Origin: Stagonosporopsis chrysanthemi
Taxonomy: Eukaryota; Ascomycota; Dothideomycetes; Pleosporales; Didymellaceae
Assembly (NCBI GenBank): GCA_022560025.1
Contig: JAFISE010000068.1
Location: 1-64,000, forward strand
Direction of reading: 5' to 3'
Length of the DNA: 64,000 nucleotides
The notes under the pieces are model-generated. The model was not told the DNA's origin, made no database searches, and saw nothing but the letters and a program-made list of their open reading frames with translations. The position numbers were made by a program, and so were the translations under genes. This document shows positions 31,126 through 43,705 of this stretch, piece after piece; the stretch's first letter is position 1, and each line of letters opens with the position of its first letter.

Positions 31126-33210
31126 TTAGGAAGTAGTCGCCGCTGCGGTCTCTGACTTTGACTCAGTGGTTGCGGCATTGACGCCCTCCGGGTTAGGTGT
31201 ATCGATGATCGCAGCAGCCTCCTTCGTGGCCTCCACGTCAGCCATCGAAACATCGCCATCTTTGTCAGCAGGTGCCACTGCAGCAGGCTCGGCCGGTGCA
31301 TCGATCTTAGGAGTATTCTCCTTAGCCTCCTCTGAGGGCTCGGCCTTGGTCTCTTCTGTTGGCTCCTCATTGGCCTCCTGCTTCTTCTCGACCGCTGGTG
31401 TCTCGGCCTTCGCAGACTCAGACTTCTCGTCTTCTGCCTTAACACCGTTGGTGGCGGCTGGGGTAGTCTTTTCCGTAGAGTCTCCATCAGCAGAAGCCAG
31501 CGAGGTGTTCCACTTGCCCAGCAGCTCAGAAGAGCGCGACTTGAAGTTGTACTGCTCTTCCTGGGGGATATTATCCAGCTTGATGATGGCCTTAAGGACC
31601 TTGTGGACCTTCGTCTTCTTGATGATCTCAGCCTCGAGGTCTTCGTACGCCTCGAGTTGCTTCAGGTAATCAGCCATGTTAGCCATGTCTTCGTCCTTAG
31701 GTGCTTGATCGCGCGAGAGAAATCCCTTTTGCAGACGGTGGCGAAGGTAAAGAACTCGAACTGGTCAGCAATCATTCGACATACGGCGCGTACGCTCGAC
31801 TCACTCTGCTTGTCGCGCTTTGCGAATCGCTCCTCTGGTGTCAATTCTGGCTCCTCAGACTTAGCAGGCGTCTCCTCTGCAGCCTTCTTCTTAGACTTGG
31901 TCTCCTTTTTGGGCTTCGCAGCAGAGCCCTCCTTAGGGGTCTTGTTGTTGAGCTTCAGCTTGGTGGTCTTTGGTGTCTTAGCCGCAGGCTCGTCGCCATC
32001 GCTGCCGTCTTCCTTCTTGCGCTTCTTGGTCGCCTTTGCCTTCTTGGCGGAGGGTGCTGCGTCGTCGCCAGCGTCTCCCATCTCGACGTCGTCTGAGCCG
32101 GCCGCAGCCGTGCTCTTTCGCTTCGCAGCCTTCTCTTTCTTCTCTTTCTTCTCAACTTCCTTAGCTTCACGTGCCTCAGCATCCTCCTGCAGGGCTGCCT
32201 CATGGCTTGCAAGCATCGTCTTGAAGTAAGATAGATCGTGGCCTTCTGCAGCAATCTCGTATGCAGACCACAGTGCCTTGTTCTTCTTTGCCGAATTTCC
32301 AGCTTCGACATCCTTCTTGACGTCTTCGACATCGAATGTCAGAAGCTCAGTATTGACTTGCCATGCGCTACAACAGGTCAATATAAATGAAATCTGAAAG
32401 ACGAAAACCTAAGACTCACAACTCGTTCGTACCGAGGAACATGATGGGATACCTGCGGTCTTTCGCGTTCTTCCCACCCTCGAGGAAATCCTCGCGGTAT
32501 GTGCCATCGATGCGCTTTGCGCTGACTGGTCGCTTGCTCAACAGAGACTCAGGCAGCATCTCCTCGTCGCAAACAATGACAGGCCATGGCTGGTATCCTC
32601 GCATAGCGACCATGTACATGTCTCCCGGCTGAGCGTCGAGGCGGAGCTCAGGCGCCTTCTTCTTGCCCTTCGCTGGTGTCTTCTTGGTCTTGTGCTCAGG
32701 CACGCCAGCTCCTGACTTGCGTCTACCGCTGTTCGTCTTCTTGGCTGGAGTCGTCGCGTCGCCGTTGGTCGCGGTGGCGTCAGCGGCAGGCTCGGTAGCA
32801 GATTCGGCGGTGGGTGCAGCATCTGCGATAGGTGTTAATACCGATTTGATGTCTGGCGGGTCTGCTGACGCATGTCTGGGGTCAGATGAGTAGGTTTTCA
32901 CATACCTGTTTCGTTGCTTGATACGGCCGTGTCGGGTTTCGCGTCGACAGTGGCGTCGTCCTTCGCAGCAGCGCCTTCCTCAGTATTCTCCTTCTCGGGA
33001 ACTGATGCATTGTCGCGTTAGCAAGCACTGCGGAAGCCGCGCGCAGGTTCTATTACCTTCGGTGACCCCCTCAGTAGCGATGACGGCATCGCCCTCAGAA
33101 GGTTTCGCCTCGGCGACAGCGGGCTCAGCTGCGGTGTCTGCGGGACGCGTTGGGATCTCGATGGAGGTCGTGGGCTCTGTCGCCACAGGTGCTGCCGCCT
33201 CGTCCGCCAT
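31126..33210 (-). CDS. PWWP-domain chromatin protein (Pdp3-like)
   Basis: Five exons: 33210-33057, 33001-32906, 32822-32420, 32367-31805 and 31760-31126; the sum is 1851 nt, giving 616 aa. The N-terminal 200 residues are acidic and Ala/Pro/Thr-rich. The PWWP domain reads GDMYMVAMRGYQPWPVIVCD with the expected FLGTNEFAWQ strand restored across the 52-nt intron at 32368-32419. A long Lys-rich linker follows (KKAKATKKRKKED). A helical LEDGF/TFIIS-N-like bundle then runs from YLRHRLQKGFLSRD through DYLKQLEAYEDLEAEII to KVLKAIIKLDNIP. PWWP domains bind methylated H3K36 nucleosomes; the fission-yeast homologue of this layout sits in the NuA3b acetyltransferase complex. Assignment to that complex is by analogy. 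Confidence 0.85.
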
Positions 33211-35867
33211 TGTTCGTGTCGGGCTTACGGTAGCACGGTTCGCTATTGACGCGTAGGGTGGGTGGGAAGCAGTGATTAAAACTGGCGAGGTGTCGAGCGC
33301 GATATGTGTGCCGCGTGGTTGATGGGCGGCGAGGTGTGTTGATGACGCGCGGTGGTGAAGGTGGTTGGGTCGTGTCGTGGTGGAGGGGATTGAGTGTCGG
33401 GACTGTCTCCACGAATTTACAAGGCCGCTCGTCAAATGCACGTGACGCGAACGCGCTCGCAGAAGGCTGTGATGCCGCCTCCGCTTTCACCGTAAAAATT
33501 CGAGGTGCTTGGGCCAGGGCGCCGCAACCACCGCTCTTGATCTAATACCGTTACAGCTGTGGGATGTTGTGTTCGTGACGCTGGCTCGTAGTGTTGTTGG
33601 TGCCTTCCAAGGTTTGGCGCGATGCGTCAAAACGGCCGTGCGTTGGAGTACAGATTCCGCCCCTCGATACGCAGCGCAACAGGAACCGTGGAGGCAGCTG
33701 GTGAACCCAACAAATTTCAATGAAAGCTCGTGATTGCTGATGTTGCGGTGATCCTCGCCCTGTCCTTTGATGATGAAGTTTGATGAAATTGTTGATGAAT
33801 GCGGCTGCTCGGCGTTGACGAACAAGCCGCCAATAAGCTAGGCTGCGCCTTCCATGGAGGAGCGCGATTCGTCGCAGCAAGTAGCAACAGTGACATGGCA
33901 CACATCCTGGACGCCAGACTGTTATTATGTTAGCCTTTGTGCATGCTCCAAAGTTCTCACCTAGCCATATCATCCACTCTCTCTGGTAATTGTGGACTGC
34001 AGTAAAACCACAATGCAGGCGGTAGATAAGGTTTGTAGAAAACGTGGGGTCATTCATTCTTTGGGTCACAAATCCAGTTGCAATTCGGCTACTGTATGTA
34101 CATCAGCTCGCTGGTTCAAAGATGGGAGAATGCACTTACTGTAGTCTATGGACAAGGAGCTGTGGTCCGTACTATATCCAACATACCCCAGATCAAGCCT
34201 TTTGCATGTCCAGCGATTATTCGTCTTTTAACAGGTAGAATTTTTGTTCTTCCCTCACAAAACCGACAGACGGAGACTTGACTGGTAGGAGGACAAGAGT
34301 GGCTCTTCGTTGCTACCCCTCGAGAGTCCGGGCGTTTATCGTGATATGAAAGACCTACCATTTACTGTGAGCGTGTGAGGAGAACATGACTTACACATAG
34401 GTGGCTTTAAAATGTACTGTTCCCGTTATGGTATCTCCACCTGGGCCTGTAGGCGCCATCTGTAAAGATGCCGGCCTTACGTGTGAAAATCGACCAAGAA
34501 TGGGCTTCTAACAGCACCCGAATCGAGGACGTCACTGTTGGTCGGGAGGCTAACGCTTCTCTATCACGACACCGGCTAGTTGACAGTCCATTGGATATGA
34601 GAGGGCCTACTGTGTTTGGGCACTTCACTAAACTGCAATACCGCTTCAGAAGTAACAGTGCAGTTCCTGAGGAAGGTGGGCCAGTCTGGGAGGATCCAGA
34701 AAGCACAGTTCCGTGCCCATCTGTACCCTTACGGCGGCTTCTTCACGGAGTCTCTGCTATCGATAAGCTCAGGTACAACGTCGTGTAGCTCCTGCTCCAG
34801 TGCGACTGTATCCTCGTTGTTTTGTTCTGTCCTGATTGCCCGACTCTTTTTCTTCACCGACGCTGGCGCATCATGCCGACAGTTTCGTTGACGAATGTTC
34901 AGCCACTTCTTTCCCGAATCCGGCGACTCTTTGCGGACTGCTGTAAAGATGATGTAGCGCCCCGGGCACTCGCAGTCCACATGTTTTGAGCCTTGTACTA
35001 TGTAGCGACATGTATGAGGTTATCTGCACCCGAACAGATACGGCCTCCAGTATGGATGGGCCAGGGTCGAGCCACCATTAGTACATCCGTTCAAGTACAG
35101 TGCGCATGGGCGTTTTCGCTTTCGGGTACATCTTCGAATCGTGTTTCAAAGATAACGCATAGCTTATACAACTCCTATATAGAGTCACAAGCAATGGAGA
35201 TATCTGCGTGCTGTGCGAGCGGTGGCCGGCGGTTCGAAAGTCATCGGTTGACCGAGGGGCTGCCGCGCAGCAAGTAGATCGAGCTGTTCTGACAAGTCGT
35301 CTACATGTTCGATCGCAAAAGGCCCACGATGACAGGCACACTAGTACGCCCGGTATCGAAAGTGGGTTCGGTTGGTTCCTGGTGCTGGCAGCCACAACGA
35401 AGATGATGTTCTGTTCGTCGAAGCGACTTTGGTCGCTCCAGGGCTACTAAACGCGGCAGCTATCACGTGCGCTCTGCTGCAATACCAAACTTGATGAAAT
35501 TCGCATCGCTCATTACATCGCTGATCACTATCATCTTCCTCGAATCTGCGATGAGCCGAGCTGTAAACACGATGTGCACCACTGTATGATATACAATCGT
35601 TCATCTGAAGGACGCCATCATTGGTGCTTAGACTTTGTCCCAAGCGCCGGCATAAATTCTATCGACCTCAACTTGACACAGAATCCTGAAATATCACAAG
35701 ACTGTAAACAAGTCTAGCAATTCCAAGAAATGTTTTCGAGAATCTAGATCTTACAGAGAGCTGCAAGCGTTCACCACGGGCTCGTGCTTCCATACTAGTG
35801 CGGGGAGTCGCAGATCTTCAGGACATTTCTCAAGGTTGCGCCAACAAGGTCCCCACTACTCACAAAC
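33211..35867. other. 2.6-kb region without a recognisable gene
   Basis: Frames up to 172 codons exist on both strands, but none shows a domain, signal peptide or matching exon series. A short basic frame at 34729-34980 (-), with KKWLNIRQRNC, looks faintly coding but could not be extended. Could hold an orphan or RNA gene that cannot be seen by eye. Confidence 0.4.
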
Positions 35868-36417
35868 ATGGCGACACAGACACCCACCACAAATGGCGAG
35901 CAGAGCGCCGAATACAAAGCACTATGGGCGAATAAATACCGTGGAGTATGCAATCACCTGAACTCTGACCTTTCCAGACACTGACAAGACATTCTAGGCG
36001 ACGGTAGAAGACCTCGACCCACCACCAGCTCTCTCTGTCAAACCTAGTGACCCTATCTCATGGGCGCTCATGAGTGGCCTCGAGCGCGATTACACGCATT
36101 TGACCGTCGTGTCACAAGAAAACCGCGCCCTGCTCGGATATATCAGTATCCCCCGCCTGCAAGAGTTGCTCAAGGAACGCAAAGTGAACGAGAACGACCC
36201 GGTCGAGGCAGCAATGCACAAATTTCAACGACGTGGAAGGCGGTACAAGGTCATCGACATGGAGACGCCGCTTGAGGAGCTGGAGGAGTTTTTCAAGGGT
36301 GGAGTGGACGGAAGTGGAAAGCAGGAGTTTGCAGTCGTCACGGATGCAGGTCGCAAGTTCGTTCTTGGTGTTGCGACGACAGATGACCTGGACAAGTTCT
36401 TAAAGACGAGGGCATAA
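35868..36417 (+). CDS. CBS-pair domain protein
   Basis: Exons 35868-35945 and 35998-36417, intron 52 nt (GTATGC ... TTCTAG), give 498 nt, 165 aa. Two CBS repeats can be seen: PSDPISWALMSGLERDYTHL with LGYISIPRL, and NENDPVEAAMHKF with KQEFAVVTDAGRKFVLGVAT followed by DDLDKFLK. This is close to the small stand-alone CBS proteins of ascomycetes. CBS pairs bind adenine nucleotides and often act as energy sensors; the partner protein is unknown. The stop at 36415 leaves only the CBS module with a 35-residue N-terminal extension. Confidence 0.85.
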
Positions 36418-36788
36418 AGAATGTTTCGAGGATTAGGAGGAACAGTCAACACCACCCTGCATTACTCGGCGTTTGTTTAGGATACCACTGGGAAGAAATG
36501 TTATGGAGATGTCAAAGGAGGGTTGGTTCAACATTCCCTCAACGGACTGGACTGCTACATGCACATCATGGCTCAGGCGCGAGCAGCATGGAGTAAAGCA
36601 ATCTTGTCTTGAGTTAGCGGTTCGCCTATTGTAGATCCTAGACGTCAATCATGATCGACTACAGCTGCTCGTTCACGACATACAAGCAGAAGTTATTTTC
36701 ACTCCTGCTCGTCTCTCATGCTCATCACATCATGAACCCTGCACAAAAACACGAACATTTCACGACACTGGAGAAACTAGACGTCATC

Positions 36789-36811
36789 ACTAAGCCTTTT
36801 CAAGGCTTAGT
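36789..36811. promoter_or_regulatory. perfect 10-bp inverted repeat upstream of the PP2C gene
   Basis: ACTAAGCCTT, a 3-nt spacer, then AAGGCTTAGT. It lies about 195 bp before the PP2C start codon, so it could be a palindromic binding site or a hairpin in the 5' UTR. No factor can be named. Confidence 0.5.
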
Positions 36812-37005
36812 GAGGCTCAGCCTATCCGCGTCCCTCAACCATCCATCAATTCGGCAACCGACCCGAACAAGAGAACCTGACGTCCTCAAGCCTGAATATT
36901 TCCAAGTCAGAACTCCTTACCAAAACCAGGATATCGCGCCTCCATGCGCTTATAACCCTCGGTACCGGACGCCTCGTCCTCAAGACATCCTCTACGGTCG
37001 CGGGC

Positions 37006-38311
37006 ATGCCCACACTTCTCCGCTTGCGCAGTCCCACTCTTCACCTTGCGCGGACCATTCGCACACCCGCCCACGCTCCACGATCGCAGGCGCAAAGATG
37101 GCGTCTCACAACACCACAAGTACAAACGCGATGCTACGCCAAGCAACCGCAAAACCCCTCTCTGGGTACGACGACGCCTGTTGATCCAACAGCGCCTCCT
37201 CCCAAGACGAAGACACCGTTCTACTTTGAAGCTGGATATGCGTTGTACGCGAAGCGACCAAGTAGAGCTTTCCCTCCGCCATTCCTCTCGCTGCCGTCGA
37301 CTAGTTTCTCGGAGCCTCTGAGTACGCATAACAAGAGCCGAGATCGGCGACCGAAAGTCAATGGAGAGATGATACGAGGGGTCACAAATGGCGACGACGC
37401 AGTCCTAGTCAGCGATTACTTTATCGGAGCCAACGACGGCGTAGGAGCTTGGGCAACCAGGGAGCGCGGCCACGCAGCGTATGTCTTAGCCCGCCCTCTC
37501 TACTCACGTTATACTAACGGCACAACCCAGCCTCTGGTCCAGACTGATCCTCCACTTCTGGTCGCTCGAGGTCGAATCCGCGCCCTTCTCGCCCACCTCC
37601 CCACCCACCCCCATCGCATACTTGCAAAGCGCCTTTGAAAAGACAAAGGCCGCGACTTCGGAGCCCAACGAATGGCACGGCACAACAACCTCGTGCGGCG
37701 CGCTATTGAGCGCAACAAAAGACGGTCGCCCGCTGCTGTGCGTCACGCAGATCGGCGACGGCCAGATCCTCGTCATCCGCCCGAGCACAAAGGAGGTCTT
37801 GTTCCGCACAGAAGAGCAGTGGCATTGGTTCGACTGTCCGCGCCAGCTGGGGACGAATTCGCCGGATACGCCAGAGGGGAATGCGGTGCTAGACGAGGTC
37901 GAGATTCTTGAGGACGACGTCGTGATCGCGATGACGGACGGCGTGGTGGATAACCTGTGGGAGCACGAGGTGGTGACAAATGTGTGCGAGAGCATGGAGA
38001 AGTGGCGGGGCGAGGGCGTGAAAGAGGTGGAGGGGAAGGAAGTAGGTGAAAAGGGAAAAGATGAACAGGAGCAGAGCTATGCGGACGGAATGCGGTTTGT
38101 CGCGCAGAGGCTGGTAAATGCGGCAAGAGAGATTGCCGAGGATCCCTTTGCTGAGAGTCCGTACATGGAGAAGGCTATTGACGAGGGGTTGAGTATTGAA
38201 GGAGGTATGTTTTACTGGTGCGTGCAGCGGAGTTGCGAGTACTGACAGTGTATAGGCAAGCTGGACGATATCAGCGTAGTTGCTGCTCAGTGCAAGAGAC
38301 GTAATGGCTGA
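37006..38311 (+). CDS. mitochondrial PP2C-type phosphatase (Ptc7/Azr1-like)
   Basis: Exons 37006-37478, 37531-38204 and 38256-38311 sum to 1203 nt, giving 400 aa. The N-terminal 45 residues are rich in Arg/Thr/Leu and lack acids (LLRLRSPTLHLARTIRT), as expected of a mitochondrial presequence. PP2C motifs: GANDGVGAW at 141-149 (the Asp binds Mn/Mg), VTQIGDGQILVIRP, MTDGVVDNLW, and DDISVVAAQC at the C-terminus restored by the last intron. An acidic/Lys-rich insert (KEVEGKEVGEKGKDEQEQ) follows the third motif. In yeast Ptc7 dephosphorylates coenzyme-Q biosynthesis protein Coq7; the same role is inferred here. Confidence 0.9.
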
Positions 38312-38767
38312 AGCGGGCCTCGTGCTGATGATACACACGACCAAGAAGTGATCTGAGACAGCGATCAACAACAAGCACAGCTCCTAAGGATCGATACTGC
38401 AGATGTGTCATGCGAACAATGCCGCATTTGACCTTAGCACGACCGTCGAGACGCCCACACGGGCCAGGTGATGCCGCGCTTCCTTTTCACAGCAGGAGCC
38501 GGATTCACGGGGACATCACGAGCAAGATGAATGCACGAAGAAAAGTGTTGGGAGTCTATTTGGACATAAACTTGCTATGATACAAGCGCTTTACCATCCT
38601 TAGAGCGCGTTCACAGGATCTGGTGATAGAGGCGCACATGGCTTGGGCATGATTTGAACGGTGCGGACATGTTAGACTTCGTTGGGTGCGCGGATTTCGA
38701 AATATACTTCGGCGATCAGGATATCGCCATAATCGCTACGAGCCCGACAAGGAGGTGGTGTAGCAAC

Positions 38768-40158
38768 CTAGTCTTCAGTGCTTTTCTCCTTTCGTGGTGG
38801 AGGTGACTTTGATGGTGAACGTGTGGCGCGCTTTCTGTCACGACGGCTACGGCTTCGAGATCTTGATCGTGACTTGCCTGAGCTGGGAGATCGTTTGCGT
38901 TTCTTGATATCAGCTGGAGATCCTGAACCAACATCTGAAGAAGAGCGTCTGCGTCGTCTTACAGGGCTTACAGACCGTGAAGTGCTTGATCTTGCGCGGC
39001 GGCGGCGGCGCGGCGGGGTACGGGATCGTGACCTTGACAGCCTGGGCGCTGGTGAGCTTGCTTTCTCTTTAGGGGAAGCAGATCGTGACCGATGCCTGGG
39101 CAGCCTTCTGCTGTCGTTGCTCGGAGACCATGCCTTGTCTCGTCCGCCGTCCCTTCGTTTGCGCCGTGGAGATGGAGAACGTCTTGATCGACGCGCTGGA
39201 GATCGAGAGCGACTACTCGAGGGTGAACGTCTTCGGCGTCGTGGTGGAGTGCGCGAGTGGTCCAACGATGGCGAGCGGCGAGCACGACGAGGTGGTGGAG
39301 ACCTGGATCGGCTGCCTGAAGGAGAACGACGGCGGTTCGGCGAGTTATCGCGGCGATCTCGTCCCCTGCGACCACCGCTGGGCACGTAGATGTCGCGCTC
39401 ACGGCGTGGTGGAGACCTGCGTCTCCTGCAGGTTGTCAGCGGGTGTACAGGCAGGTCGGACACCTGCACTCACGGTGGTGGAGATCGTGAGTCTCGACGC
39501 GGGGGTCTACGATCAAAGTCTCTGCCTCCCCTGCCTCCTCTGTCACCGCGGTAAACTCCACGTTCTCCACGGAAGCCTCCTCCTCGCCCTCCATGGCCGC
39601 GGCCGCGATCTCCCCTGTCTGAACGTTCTGTGTCGCGGAACATATTTACGATGTCGTCCTGATCGGTCTGCTCCTTGCGACGAGATTCAGCAGCGGCTTT
39701 CGACAGCTAGGAGTGTGGGTCAGCCGTGAGTTCCACGCCCTATATGGTGTAATCCAACCTGCAATTCTAACTTCTTTGCCTCGAGCATCTCTTTCGGCAC
39801 GCCCTTAGGACTATCCTGCGCGCTCAACATCAGATCCCATAGCTCTTTGCAGAATGCTGGTGTGTCTTTGTTGAGAAAGCCGGTGAGCTGGATCTGTATC
39901 TCCTTGATTTTGGGCTGTGGGTGTTATTGAACATTCCACTGTCGAAAGCATAAGGATACACACGAATTGGCTCTGCTCGATCAAGTTGTAGCACGTCTCC
40001 ACGACAATGTCATCTTCATCGCCCAGTATATCGGTAATCTTCTGCGCAATCCACTTCTTCATCAGATCGATGTTGACTTTCTCGATGTCGACCTTACGAT
40101 CAAACTCTGGTGGGAATTTAGTGGCCTTGAGGCGCTTCTGATCGATGCTGAGCGCCAT
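38768..40158 (-). CDS. PWI-domain SR-rich splicing factor (SRm160-like)
   Basis: Exons 40158-39964, 39914-39759, 39706-39474 and 39425-38768; the sum is 1242 nt, giving 413 aa. The first 120 residues are the PWI domain: FPPEFDRKVDIEKVNIDLMK, KKWIAQKITDILGDEDDIVV and, after intron 1, FLNKDTPAFCKELWDLMLSA. Next come an RGG/GRG segment (DRGRGHGGRGGGFRG), then a long RS domain of alternating Arg/Ser with RRRSPS and SRSRSP units. This is the layout of human SRm160/SRRM1, a splicing coactivator that bridges SR proteins and snRNPs. The highly repetitive C-terminal coding DNA also creates a long antisense frame, which is ignored. Confidence 0.9.
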
Positions 40159-40694
40159 AGATGCTATAGAGCAATGGCTGGATGCGTGTGCTGAGGCTGG
40201 TGGAGGTTGTTTTGGGGAGAGGTTGATTGCACAAGCTCGCACGATGATGCACCTGCGGCTTGGCAGTTGCGGAGGTCATGCTTTCCTCCGCACCGCATTG
40301 ACGCGTCTCTTACCCACACCCAACACGAGTTCATGCTTCGATATGCATGAAGCAGTTGACTTGCATTGAGCGAACAGAGCTGAGCTGATTATCTAGTAAC
40401 ATCTCCTTGTACTCGACAAAAGAAACTTGTAGTCCGCCAATGTGTGTGTGCACTCTCTCACATGTGCAACTGCCTCCACAATACGCGTCTTGCTAACTTC
40501 AGGTCATGACTTCTTCTGCAGCCACGCGATGCTGTAAATAAACACGGCGAGATGATGCTTCGTATCTTTCACCGCAGTGCATCGCCAACCTCACATTTTT
40601 CTAACATCAACGCGCACCACAGCAATTCATTACTACTGTCATTCTTACACTCATCGCGGCCTTTTCACGACGAGCATCTTTTCTTCCGAACGAA
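40159..40694. other. divergent promoter region
   Basis: 536 bp between two divergent genes (PWI factor and P/E-rich protein). No gene; no clear regulatory motif was recognised. Confidence 0.6.
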
Positions 40695-41588
40695 ATGACA
40701 GATCCTATTCCACCGTCTACCGCGCCGGAAGAGCCTCAGTCTGACGCGCAGCCCCCTGCAGAGGAGAGCGCACCCGCCCCAGAACCTGCAGCTCAAGAGG
40801 CAACGGTGGAGGACCCACCTGTTGAGGAGAAGGTCGCCGAGCCTGAACCTACTATAGAAGAGCCCGTGAAAGAATCTCCACCAGAGGAAGACTCTGCGCC
40901 AGAGGCTGCTGCCGAGGAGCCACCTACTCAAGAACCACCTGCCGAGGAACCACCCGCGGTTCCCGCACCGGCAGAGGAGCCACCTACGGATGAGCCTGCT
41001 GAAGACCCTCAACTCGACCCCGCTATCGATGATCTTCCGATTGAGCAGAAGATTGCTGAAGAACCTCCAGCTGAGGAATCACCAGCATCAGAACCTCCGG
41101 TGGATGAGCCTGTCGAAGACGTCCAGCCTGAAGGTGATCCTGACCACTCTATCGATGAACTGATAGACTTGTATACTGAGCCCAGACCAGTTGAGCCTCC
41201 GGTCGATGAAGAATCTATCGAGGAGGCAGTCGATCCTGAACCTAAACCCGAACCTGAACCTCAGCCAGAAGAACAGCCGGAGATTGTGCAACGAGCTGCT
41301 GAACCAGAAACGGGGCCCGAAACTCCGTAAGCATTATGTGTTGATCAGGATTTGACCTCACTGACTACCCTCAGCCTACCTCCAGCGTCAACCAAATCAA
41401 GTAAGCCGCGAAAGCGCGATTCGTTGCGCACCAAATTGGCCGCGGGTGGGAAAAGCAAGCAACGCCTCCTGATGATGGCCGCTCCCAGGGAGACCAAGCC
41501 GCTGATGGTCGCACTGCAACAAGAGAAGGCGAAGGGTACTGATCTTAAGCCTCTCGTGGATGGCATGCTAGCGACCATTGCAGCGTAG
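40695..41588 (+). CDS. Pro/Glu-rich low-complexity protein with basic tail
   Basis: Exons 40695-41326 and 41375-41588, intron 48 nt, give 846 nt, 281 aa. Residues 10-205 are an irregular repeat of EEPPxEEP-type units (for example PPTQEPPAEEPPAVP), strongly acidic and probably unfolded. After the intron the protein turns basic (KSSKPRKRDSLRTKLAAGGK) and ends in a helix (LVDGMLATIAA). No known domain. The exon 2 sequence looks more constrained than exon 1. It could be a nuclear or cytoskeletal scaffold, but nothing in the sequence proves this. Confidence 0.65.
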
Positions 41589-41830
41589 CTGCAGTTGTGT
41601 GATGAGACCTTTTGTTGTTGGTACCCTCGCCTGATAAGCAAATCCTAATCAAATCTCTATACGACTCCACATCGACCCTTTCAGCTCAATGACGTACTCA
41701 AACCCTTGCTCAAGACAACAAAGAAGTAAAGGTCGTTTCATCATTGCTATGCTTGTGTACAGAGCCCATGATTTATCCCTGGGCAACCCATATGTGTTCG
41801 ATATTCTACAGTCCATTCTTCAAAGCTCTT

Positions 41831-42910
41831 CTACAACTGCGGTGTCTCCTTCCTCTCACCAACGACGTTGAGGAAAGCAGTGTGAACGTGCTCAGTCAGG
41901 TCGCTGGCCTGCAGCGAACGACCCTTCTCCAGGAAAGCTAGCCTCGAACACTCCCGTGTAATACAGCTACCACCGTACGCAGCCAGAGCCAGGGTCTCGC
42001 TCTTGTCCATGCTGTTATCGTGGTCCCAAATCCTGTCGTGGTATGCCTTGCGGTATGCCAACAATGTCGCCAAGCTACCCGTAAGAGTATCTCCCTGACC
42101 ACCGGAGCGCTTCAAACCACCCTCGCCCTCGGAGACCAATGTGCGGTCGCCGTTGGAGATATAGTCCTTGGAACCCTTCTGAATAATCGTGACACCACCA
42201 AAAGCCTTGGACAGCTTGGAGCAGAGCTCAGCTGGGTCGCCTTCATTGACATCAACGCCCTTTGCCTTCGCAAGACGGCCAAACTCGACAACGTTGGGTG
42301 TGAGAATACACTCCTTGCAGCCCTCAACGAGCTCTGGCCGTGTCTGAGCAAGGAACAAGCCGTCCGCGTCCAGCACAAACGGGATGCCCTGCTTCCTCGC
42401 CTCCTCAATCACCTTCGCGCATGTGTCCTGCATCAGCTTGTCGCGGCCGAGACCAGGCCCGATGACGATGACGTGAAGGCGCGACAGCATGCCAACGACT
42501 TCGGCGGAAACGGACTCGGCGCTCTCGGACTGTGCGACGTTCTTCTCCTGGCGCATAATCGGGTGCACCATCAGGTTGGGCGAGTAGGTCTTGATGACGG
42601 CGGCGGCGCCGGGCTCGCAGATGACGTGGGACTGAGACTGATGTTAGACATATTTGAAACTGCGGTGGGAGAGGGAAATATACCATGTCACAGCCTAGCT
42701 TTGCAGAGGCCATGGCGGAGAAGTACGGTGCGCCTGTGTAGTCTTCGCTGCCGCCAATGACGGCTACACGACCGAGCTGGCCTGGGGAATCTATTAGCAT
42801 TGCTTTGGCAAATCTTGGATAAAACCAATACCCTTGTGGAAACTCTCAAGCATGGGCGGAACCATGTTGTACACCTTCTTGAGAAGGTCTTTCCTTGCTA
42901 CGGACGCCAT
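41831..42910 (-). CDS. ATP-dependent (S)-NAD(P)H-hydrate dehydratase
   Basis: Exons 42910-42832, 42790-42684 and 42637-41831 with introns of 41 and 46 nt sum to 993 nt, giving 330 aa, normal for the family. It repairs hydrated NADH/NADPH (NAD(P)HX) using ATP. Seen: VAVIGGSEDYTGAPYFSA at the N-terminus, VIVIGPGLGRDKL, FVLDADGLFL, ILTPNVVEFGRLA, VTIIQKGSKD and GLKRSGGQGDTLTGSLA, the ribokinase-like ATP/metal site (GxxD). The first exon (VAKKDLLKKVYNMVPPML-like helix) is typical too. The partner epimerase is not in this window. It converges on the P/E-rich gene. Confidence 0.92.
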
Positions 42911-43705
42911 TTTGAAGTCTTGGAAGTAACTGCAGATACCGAAAAGGTAAGGGTATCAATCGAAAGGTGCTGGAAAGTAAACTGAGGGATGTTGGAGCTT
43001 GGAGTGTTGTGGACGGAGCATCGCTGCGATGTTGCGATTCTGTCTGAGGGACGAATTGAGACATGAGGTCACCATGATGATCCGAGCTGCGAGGCGAGGC
43101 GGGACACGATGTGGGGAAGCTACACGCGACGTGCCACTGACATCTTGCTTGCGACAACAGCTCCACGAATAACTAACATGGCCTGTATGTTCAACGCGTT
43201 TTGCATCAGTAGAAGTTGAATTGGCAGTTCGCGTGTACCCAACAGAATGACGAACGCAGTGTCAATATGAGACCCTACTTCGTGTTCACCTATGTCTGCA
43301 GTTACAGCAAATGGCTTGCTGCCTGGTACGCGATTTATGGTGTCCTACTTCATTAATTGATTGATTCGCTCGACCTGCTACGCAATCTCAAGCAGCTCCT
43401 AGAATTGGCTGTTCTGTGCTCTTGTTATTACACCAGGGATTCGTCGGCTTCGGACATCGAGATCTCTTTGAATCCAGGGCTTGTATCAAGCAGATATGGG
43501 TTCGAGCTTAACTTTGTATGTCGCAGAACTACAATATGCGCGATGAGAACGTCGAGATTTGACAGACACTGGGTCAATCAACCCTGAAAATAAGTTGATA
43601 AATAGCAACAACGTCTATGGGAATCATGTGCTCGCAAGCCATGCATATCTGCACTTCGTATCCTCGAAGTCAACACCAAAACGCCTCCGTTATTACAATT
43701 CAATA

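Noticed and set aside
36651..37184. 177-codon frame upstream of and overlapping the PP2C gene
   Set aside because: No domain; overlaps the mitochondrial presequence exon in another frame; likely 5' UTR.
38778..39729. Long plus-strand frames opposite the SR-rich gene
   Set aside because: Antisense translation of RS repeats.
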